A stretch of 64,000 nt of DNA from Monosporascus cannonballus (lineage: Eukaryota; Ascomycota; Sordariomycetes; Xylariales), in the NCBI GenBank assembly GCA_004154925.1, contig QJNS01000227.1, positions 61,960-125,959 on the forward strand, in the 5' to 3' direction. The position numbers and the translations under genes are program-made. The notes under the pieces are model-generated. The model was not told the origin of the DNA and did no database searches. It was given only the letters and a program-made list of their open reading frames with translations. The first letter of the stretch is position 1; each line of letters starts with the position of its first letter. Shown here piece after piece: positions 50,540-58,726 of the stretch.

Positions 50540-53500
50540 TATAAAAATAAAACGTTTAAAGTAATAATTAATTTTGGAGCAGAAAGTAATTTTATTTTTT
50601 TCGCAGTAGCAGAAAAATATCAGATTCCTTAAAAATATAAATTAAAATCTTACAAATTACGTACGGTAAATGGAAGCCTGTTTACGTACGAAAATGAACG
50701 AGTTTTTCGAAAAATTAAGGAATTTTTAGTACAAATTTAAGGATATTAAGAATGTATTTCGCTGGATATTACCGATATTTCCGAATACGATATTATCTTA
50801 GGAATACCTTGGTTTTATTTCAGTAATTTACGGATTAATTGGAGAAAACGAACATTTTCCTGGGAAAATAAAACGGAGATATTAAAAAAAGATAACCGAA
50901 AAATTTGTTATGTTATTAAAAAAATACGGATCCCTAATTAAACTTTTACGGTACTACCGGAGTATCAAGGATTTAAGCGATTATTTAAAGATAAAAAGGA
51001 TTACGAATTACCGTTATATAGTTAATGGGATTATCGGATATTTATTAAGAAAGGATATTATCCGAAACTTTATAAGATTTACCATATAAATTTAGAAAAA
51101 TTAAAAGTTTTATGGGAAAGCATATAATTAGATTTAAAGAAAAAATATATCCAGTTTTTTAACTTTCCGGCTAGATACCTTATCCTTATGGTATTAAAAA
51201 TTAAGGACGGTAAGTAAAAGATTGATAAAAACAGAAATTTTATTTACCGAAAAGTAATCGACTATAAATAATTAAATAATATTATAATTAAGAATAAATA
51301 CTTTTTAACATTTATGAATACCTTAAAAGAAAATGCTAATAAAGTTAAATAGTTTACGGCACTTAATTTTTGTAATAATTATTACCGCATCCAAATAGCT
51401 AAAGGAGAAAAATGAAAAACGGCATTTAGAACAATATATGGATTTTATAAGTACCGAGTAATGCCTATAGGACTTACTAATGCCCCCGCCAGCTTCCAGA
51501 GCTTGGTTATAATTATTTTTAAACGATTTTTGGATAAATTTGTGTTTGTTTACCTCGACGATATCCTTATCTATTCCGAAACTTTAAAAGAACATAAGAA
51601 GCATGTTATTTAAATATTTAGAACTTTGGACGAAGCCAATATTCGAATTAACTTAACTAAAAGCATATGGTATATTTAGAAACTGGATTTTCTGGGATTT
51701 ACTTTTATTTTCGGACAAATTTAGATTTAACGTTTTAAGTTGGAAGCAATTAAAAACTGGCTTATTCCTAATAAGGCGACCGTTATAAATATCCGATAGA
51801 TTTTAGGATTTACGGGTTATGTACGTAACCTAATCGAGAAGTACGGAGATATCGTTAGACCGTTAACGAAACTTATTATTAAGGAGTACGTCGGAAAAGA
51901 ATTTAAGCTTTTTAAGGAAGTAAAAAAAGTATTCCGGAAATTGAAAAAGGTAATTACTAGCGGATTAATAGTAAAAATGCCAAATCTAGATAAAAAAACG
52001 CTTAAAGACAGATATTTTAAAGTACGCCTTAAGTGTAATTTTAAAATAATAAGAAAATAACGGTAAATAGTACTTAGTGGCATATTACTTAAAAATATTC
52101 CGAAATGCAGAATTTAGATATTAGATTTACGATAAAAAGTTATTAGCCATTATTTACGTTTTTAAAGAATAAGAACTTTTTTTTAATGGAACGAAAAAAC
52201 TTTTTAATATTTATTTTAATTATAAAAACTTTACGCGATTTATAAAAGCTTAAGAATTAAATAAACGATATAAAAGATGGATAATTTTTTTATCAAAATT
52301 TAACTTTAGGATATATTATATTAAAGGAAAAAAAACATCTAGGCAGATATTCTTAGTCGTAGAGAAAATTATGACTTTAAGGTCCCCAAAAAAATATGTA
52401 AATGTTACAGTATAATAAAGATGGTATTGTATAACTATGCGAAATAATGAAAAAACCGACGCCAGAATTTTTAATATGGTTCCGGAATTTTTACGATATA
52501 AAGGAACAAAAAAAGGTTTAGCAGTTAAAAAAATAATTAAAAAACTAGCTATTATACCATGATAAACTTTATGTTCCTAAGGATTAATAAGAACAATTTG
52601 TGAAAGAATTTTACGAAAACCTATTATATGGATATTAAGGAATTTTTAAAACTATTAGACGACTTTAAAAGAAATATAACTTTCCAGAGTTACGCCGTAT
52701 GGTCAAAAAGGTAATTAAGAATTGCAACATTTGTAATAAGGTTAAAGTAATATGCCATAAGCCCTATGGGCTATTATAACTTACTGATATTCCTAATAAG
52801 GCATGGAATATCATAACTTAGGACTTTATTATTAGTTTATTTCCATTTAAAAACCCAGTTATTAAAGTTAAATATAACGGAATGTAAGTAATTATCGATA
52901 GATTTATTAAGTACGGGTATTTTTTACCTTTTAAAAGAAATGCAATAACAAAATAATTAATTTACGTTTTTATCAGATATTATTTCGATAAATATGGGAT
53001 ACCAGAAAAGATTATTTCCGATAAAAATACGTTATTTATTTCAAAATTTGGTACCAGCTTTTTTAAATAAATCGATATTAAGCTTAAATTCTTAACCGCG
53101 TATTACTTTTAATCGGATAAATAAATAAAATGATTTAATTAGACTTTGGAATAATATTTTTAAAATTATGTTAATTATTAATAAAATAATTAGGTAAAGT
53201 TTTTATTATTAGTATAGATCGTTTATAATACTTTTGTTAACGAAAATATAAGCGTATTTTTTTATACGGCTATGTACGGGCACGATATAAAGATAAAACG
53301 ACCCAAATAACTATTTAATAAGATACCAAAAATTGCTATAATTGCCCTAAAAGCAAAAATATTAATAATAAAAATCAAAACGATTTAAGTCCGTTTCCAA
53401 AATAAATTGCAATTCCTTTAATAACGGATAACCTAATATTATAACAAAAAAATTAAGGGACCAATTTTAAAAAAAGAAAATAAAGCTTATTTGTTACCCC

Positions 53501-53810
53501 AAAAATAAAACGCAACTTTAAATATTTTATAAATTAAAATAAAAAAACTTAATAACAAGTTCGATTTCAAAAAGCTTAAACCGTTCAAAATTAAAAAAGT
53601 TATTTCCAAAATTAATTACCGATTATTATTATTTAAAAATATGAAAATACACCTTGTTTTTTACGTTTCTTTACTTAAACCAGTACTTAAAAATGTCTCG
53701 TTAAAAACAAACTTAAAATTTGAAAAAGATTTTGACAAATACAAAATCGAACGAATATTAAATTCTAAAATAGTTAAAAATAAAATTCAGTACCTAATTA
53801 AATAAAAAGG
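50540..53810 (+). pseudogene. pol of the second-family element (PR-RT-RH-IN)
   Basis: The protease motif at about 50,570-50,578 reads NFGAES, where the family has D-S/T-G-A, so the catalytic Asp is lost by G-to-A. RT is well preserved from 51,415 (KTAFRTIYGFYKYRVMPIGL) to the box at 51,548-51,577 (VYLDDILIYS). The connection and RNase H follow to about 52,330. Integrase starts near 52,560 and has an ITxDFI segment (about 52,815) with Trp turned into a stop. The region corresponding to the HPQSDGQTERFN motif (about 53,100-53,150) has at least four stops at former Gln/Arg codons. The enzyme is inactive as it stands. Confidence 0.85.
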
Positions 53811-53929
53811 ATACTTATATAAAGAAAATATATGGGAATTATTTAACTATTTGATAAATGCGATAAACCTAGTTAAGATGTTTTACCGCCAAAATCCTAA
53901 TTAATTTTTTTTAATACGGCTAAGGTTAT

Positions 53930-54340
53930 AGGTAATAACGGTTCCCCGTTTAAATCCAAACCTTCGGCGTTCTAATCGAAAAAAGTAAACGCCTTTATTA
54001 TGGCGTTTATTTTTAAAGCAAATTACGCTTATTCCGTTTCCATACGACGTCGTTTTTCTTTTATCCTTTCCCGTTCCTTTAATTAGTCCAATTCGTAACC
54101 TTCGAAAAACAGTTATAACCCTTTTTTTTTCAAAATATTTTCCTAATAACGCAAATATTATAACTTATTTATTTTTTTTAATATCTTCTTTTGAAATTTT
54201 TGCTGTAATTTTACAAATTCGTTTTTAATAATATAATGCTTCCTTTAAAGGCGGTCGCATTCAGAATTAATATTTTTAACGAAAATATAATAATCGTTAA
54301 TCCGTTATAATAACGTTAACGACGGGTATAATAATAATAG
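53930..54340 (-). pseudogene. Possible antisense ORF in the second-family element
   Basis: On the minus strand between pol and the 3' LTR one frame reads FFEGYELD, LKERERIKEKRRRMETE and then about 35 further residues ending near GLDLNG, interrupted by a few stops at likely Gln/Trp codons. The charged, coiled-coil-like character and location match the antisense ORFs of the chromoviruses, although no residue-level similarity was established. The product is unknown. Confidence 0.4.
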
Positions 54341-54602
54341 CTTAGAATGTTTTTTATCATAAAACATTTAGATTTTCCGAATAAAAGGCAGCTGGAATAA
54401 GGCAATACCTTAAACCCAAATTTGAAAATATAAGCAAACCGGTTATCGCAAATCTGGCGCTAATTCGTACGGGATTAACGCGTCGATTTTTTTACTCGAC
54501 CCGTCATGGTAAATTAACGATAAAAAGGATAATTTTCAATTAGAAGGAAGGAATACTTACCTTTTTATCTTTGGGACAAAAATCTTGAAAAAAGAAAAAT
54601 GG

Positions 54603-55026
54603 TATTACGGATCTCCGAGTAAACCCGTTCTGAAGGCCCTAGGGCTGCAGAAAAAGAAAAAACTCCACATTTTAAGTTACGTAACTTAAAGTAATTTAAC
54701 TAATTTATTAAATTATACAGATTATTATAATCTAAATAATTTAACAGATTTAAAAGATTAATATCATACCAGTAAAATGGAAGGAGGTATAAAACTTTAG
54801 GTTTCTTATATAAATAACCACCTACTTAGTTTTTCGTCCTTTAGCTATCAATCTAAGCTCTTAATACAAAAGCAACTGCACCGTTCTCTAATTAAGGGAA
54901 AAGTCTTTAAATCTCTTTAACGAACAGACCACTAAATCATTCCTCGCCCTATTATTACCTGCAAATCAAGACCCCATTTCGGATACTGCTCATACCTCCA
55001 GGTGGATGTATGACAGGTTCGTTACA
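54603..55026 (+). repeat. 3' LTR of the second-family element
   Basis: 424 bp, starting TATTACGG (mutated TGTTACGG) and ending GACAGGTTCGTTACA. Its second half is almost free of RIP changes, while its first half has both C-to-T and G-to-A changes. Confidence 0.93.
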
Positions 55027-55178
55027 ATAATATAACTTTAAATTATCGAACTTTTTTTTAATTCTTAAATTCGAACTTAAAGCTGTTAAATAAAAGTTTT
55101 TTAAACGTTAATTAATATTTTAACAATATTAAATATTATTTAAAGTTTGACGGTATTATTAAATAAAAATTTATAACA

Positions 55179-55560
55179 TATAACGGTTATACGGTTTAAC
55201 TAATTATTAAACCTTAAGTTGACGGGTTTATATTAATAGGAATATCGTAAAAATCTAAGTAATAAATATAATAACGTATTACGTTTTACAATATTAAAAG
55301 TACTTTAGGTAACGATATTATATTACAAGCTGGTACTATTTAAATTATGGAAATAATAAACGTATATATCTTAATCTTTTTATTATTGCTTATCTTTGCT
55401 TAGCAAAGCCCTGCTAAGCAGTTGCTTAATGTTACTTAGTCGTGCTTAGTCGTGCTCAATTAAGACCCGCTGAGCACTAATCACGTGACCCTGAACTAGC
55501 GTAGCTTTGTGATCTTGGCTGGACCGTTTTCGCAGGCCCAGCTGGCTTGGGTTTGTAACA
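55179..55560 (-). repeat. 5' LTR of the split chromovirus, half RIP-mutated
   Basis: 382 bp. Up to about 55,385 it shows strong RIP changes relative to the solo LTRs. From about 55,390 to 55,560 it is essentially unmutated, including CACGTG at 55,482-55,487 and the units GCTTAGTCGTGCTTAGTCGTGC. It ends TTTGTAACA next to the CCTGA duplication. Confidence 0.88.
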
Positions 55561-55581
55561 CCTGATCACAATGAGGCAATA

Positions 55582-55706
55582 GGTTACTTCTATCTAGCAT
55601 TTCCCACTAGCTGCCAGATAGTGGATTTATACTAGTAAGTGGGTCGGTGGCTGATCGGTGGCTGGTTGGCTACCAGCCTCATCCTCATAGGGGCTGTATT
55701 CTCACA
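55582..55706 (+). repeat. Dispersed repeat, inverted copy of 22,513-22,633
   Basis: This is the unmutated copy of the repeat described at 22,513. It includes the short internal repeats GGTCGGTGGCTGATCGGTGGCTGG. It lies between the split chromovirus and the F-box/ankyrin pseudogene. Confidence 0.7.
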
Positions 55707-55725
55707 TAGATGCATTACCATCGAG

Positions 55726-57301
55726 ATGAGTCCTGTACAATTCTCTTCGAGCAAAATGTCGGCTGCACCCAATTCCCTCCTGACGATATCCGCCGAAATT
55801 TAACTGGAAATCTTCTCGTACCTCGACGGGGATGATCTTCAGTCGGCACTCTACCGATCGCGCTCGCTGTATGTTACAGCCAGAACCTGCTTGGTCCAGA
55901 AGAACGCTCAGCACAGGCCTGCTTCAACGGAGACCTCCCTCTGGCGACTAAGATGCTTTTTGTTTGGTGCCTGGGCCAATGCGAATGCGATTCGTAATAG
56001 CGCTAGGGCTATCAATCCCGGCCTCCTTCTGCAGACTCCGTTGGTGCACGCCAGTGCTTGTTGTCACCCGGCTGTGGTTGAGCTTCTGGTCTTTTACGGA
56101 GCAAATTTTAACGCTGACCTTACCGATCCTGTATACTCGGCCAGGGGTAGTTGGTACCCTATTTACTGGCCCGCTGGTTACACAGTGCTTCAGGGAGAAG
56201 TGGAATCAACGGAGTCGAGGAAAAAATTATCGACTCCCTACTAAAGAACGGCGCAAGTGTTAGGCAGCGCAACAGGGATATTGTGCGTAGGGATGCCCAT
56301 AAACTCTCACTCTTGGTTGCCTTTGGTTATCCAGAGATCAAACTTGGTCGCATACATATTGGAACAAGGAGCGTCTGCTGTCGAGCCCCTCTCGGCTTCG
56401 GCACCCTTGGAGTACTTTGTCCAGAGCTGGAGATACAACTAGCACAAGCCGATGACCAAAGGTCGCAGAACTGCCGTGCGCGAAACGCGAAGAAACTCGA
56501 GTTCCCTCTACTTAACAATGCTGTCCATCTGCCAAATGCTGATGTCGAATCGATTTTTTCCATTACATTCAGCAGGTCACAGGAGATGTGGAGATTGAGA
56601 TGCTCAGATGGCTCCTAAGCATCGGCTTAACGTAGATACGCTCGACAAGCAGGGGTAACGCTCCTTACAGTCGCAGTGAGCTGCCTACGGAACTGGAGCC
56701 TGGGAGGGAAGCAGCAAAAAGACACGGCCACCCTAAACAGGGTATTATCTACCGCTCGGTCGTTATAGTTAGAGCTTCTCCTCGACACGGCGCCAACCTA
56801 AACTTCCGGGACATCAACTCCATCGCCTCCGCCAGCAGCAATCCTCCCCTTTCGTGGTGCTCTTCTTATGCAGATCCACCCTGTGTGCCGAGTTCCCCCT
56901 CCTCCTCCGGTTCTTCCTGGACCGTGGAGCCTCACCTCTCGCCACAGACGGAAACACTCTAACGCCTCTGCACATTGCATTCTTGTACAATCAAGCCGAG
57001 TGCATCACGGAACTTCTCGTCAGGGGTACGTCTGCCAATGTGAACATGCCCGACTATAAGGGAGGGACATCCCTAACCTTAGCTTGCGGGGCGAGATACG
57101 ACGCCGCGTTAAAATGTAAGAGATCTGGTGTCTATCGCACGCCGAGTTGACACAATGAAGCTCGTCGTCCACTCCGGGGCCGACGTAGGTGCGAAGGACA
57201 TCTGCGGACACGATGCTCTGGATTGGGCGGTGCATTCGGGATTGGCAGAGGTTGAGGATTGCCTACTCTCCTTTGGCGCCCAGGCCAATTCCCGTCAGTA
57301 A
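55726..57301 (+). pseudogene. F-box / ankyrin-repeat protein gene, broken
   Basis: The frame from the ATG at 55,726 (or 55,756) reads NSLLTISAEI, a stop at 55,801-55,803, then LEIFSYLDGDDLQSALYRSR, which together resemble an N-terminal F-box. Ankyrin-type segments follow in changing frames: GDLPLATKML, then LVHASACCHPAVVELLVFYG (frame of 55,891), EEKIIDSLLKNGASV (frame of 56,151), LVAYILEQGASAVEPL (frame of 56,257), PLHIAFLYNQAECITELLVRG (frame of 56,854) and DICGHDALDWAVHSGLAEVE (frame of 57,155), ending at the stop 57,299-57,301. At least three frameshifts and one stop are needed, too many to be explained by plausible introns. An intact version would act as a substrate adaptor or interaction scaffold. 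Base composition is normal. Confidence 0.75.
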
Positions 57302-58726
57302 GGACGCCCAGCAGGAGGCGAAGGGCGGACCTTGGTGTTGAGCGAGCGGGAGTTGGAGAAAATCAGGGGTATGGACTACCCGACCGCAGCATTGGTTGGC
57401 GGGGAAATGAATGGCTTACCAGCCAGCGGATTCCAGGTTCGCGACAAAGAGGAAACCTTGCCAATTTCTCAGCTTCGCTAATGTACCCTTTCCGCCACCT
57501 TATCAGTAGTTACTATTGCCTATGACGGTGAATTTTAGTCTTTGGCAGACTCGGGAAGATCACTGCTGTGAGACATAAATGAGCAGCAATAGTAAAGATA
57601 GGTACCAACCATAAGATGAGTACAACTCGTGAAGCCCAGCGAAGGTTTATTGGCAGACATAATGCAGTCTCAGGTTTTAGCGACGATAAAGTGCCACCCC
57701 CCTTTCCCACCCCTTAAGCATCGATCGACCTCCGACGCAAAGTCTCACAGTATGAACGGCTCATCCCCGACCTCCGTAATTACCAAGGTAGCTGTCATCA
57801 CTGGATCTAGGCAATCGACCGGCGTTGGAGAATGTCCACGTAAAAAAGCGACGTTCCTTACTGGAACAGATAAGTTCTAAGAGCGTCACGTCCTCATTTA
57901 TAGGGGCGACACTGAAGGAGACAGGAAGTTCCATGATGAGAGAACGCGCCGCCGTAGAGAAGAGTCCCGAGATATATCATCATCGTCATCGCCAGGGAGA
58001 TTCGGGGCAACTTCTTAGATGTACCTAAATGGAATACAGGCGCGCAAGGTTACGACAACCACGCCCGCGCCATATAGCTATCCTCCATAACATAACCTTG
58101 CGAGCGGATATCCGTTCCGACAATCGTGACGTCGGAGGAGGCGCGCGTGTACGAACGAACGCGGTGTCCATCTTCGTGCAGGCAGACGAGCGGTGAGCGG
58201 GACGTCCCAGGCTGGGAGATCATCCAGTGCCGCGAAAGCGAACCCTTCTTGATTAAAGAGAGAAATTAGGTACTTAATCGCGTTCCGGTAATCCTAAAAG
58301 TTGAGCGGGAATTCTATTACATCCTTGACAAATCGTATTGGAGCTTGGATACATAACCGTTAAACTAGATAGATACGCGCGTAATTGAAGGTAAAGTAGT
58401 GTAGAAGACATTACTACTCTCATGCACAAAGCTGGGAATAAGTATTTTCGAGACCCTAGCCAACCCTATGGCCGGGTTGCACACCACAACACTCATATGT
58501 GAACTATTTCCAACATAACAAGGGACACATTCGCATGTCAATGTAGCCATGCCTCAACTGAACCGTACCACGGTGCCCTAGGCCCAGTGTCATCAGTAAG
58601 TAATGGTGCATCAACCTGAACAAGCTAGGGTGATAAATTCCATGATCAACGCTACGAATACACCGAGCCTGTCCTCCCGTCTCGCAGGCGCCCCTCCTGC
58701 AGATAGACAACCCCACGACGTGCCGA
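57302..58726. other. Intergenic region without a supported gene
   Basis: Base composition is normal and no open frame shows a recognisable domain. A 42-codon frame from 57,752 contains TKVAVITGSRQ, superficially like the start of a short-chain dehydrogenase, but nothing after it supports that. Part of the right side (below 58,726) will be the 3' UTR of the minus-strand splicing gene. Confidence 0.6.

Larger units (their letters stand above)
47779..55026 (+). mobile_element. Full-length Gypsy element of a second family
   Basis: 7,248 bp with two 424-bp LTRs (47,779-48,202 and 54,603-55,026) and a perfect ATAAT duplication (47,774-47,778, 55,027-55,031). A purine-rich tract (GAAAAAAGAAAAA) precedes the 3' LTR. 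gag has an intact zinc knuckle. Protease, RT, RNase H and integrase follow in Gypsy order. No chromodomain was recognised. RIP is lighter than in the chromoviruses, so this is probably the youngest large insertion here. It landed in the 28-bp stretch of the split element next to the 41,019-47,750 copy. Confidence 0.95.
34891..55560 (-). mobile_element. Chromovirus split by two nested retrotransposons
   Basis: LTRs are at 34,891-35,271 (3', 381 bp) and 55,179-55,560 (5', 382 bp). Both share a central module with GCTTAGCAAAGCCCTGCTAAGC-type units and an end GCTTGGGTTTGTAACA. The duplication CCTGA is perfect (34,886-34,890, 55,561-55,565). Removing the insertions at 41,019-47,750 and 47,779-55,026 with one copy of each duplication leaves about 6.68 kb, matching the roughly 6.7-kb size of its relatives. 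The three remaining pieces (34,891-41,018; 47,756-47,778; 55,032-55,560) read continuously when compared with the plus-strand sister at 41,404-41,640. Confidence 0.92.

Noticed and set aside
1..55560. Region as a centromere
   Set aside because: RIPped nested retrotransposons are typical of some fungal centromeres but also of other heterochromatin; sequence alone cannot decide.
57752..57880. Short frame with TKVAVITGSRQ, like a short-chain dehydrogenase start
   Set aside because: The nucleotide-binding motif is not completed and nothing downstream in any frame supports the family.
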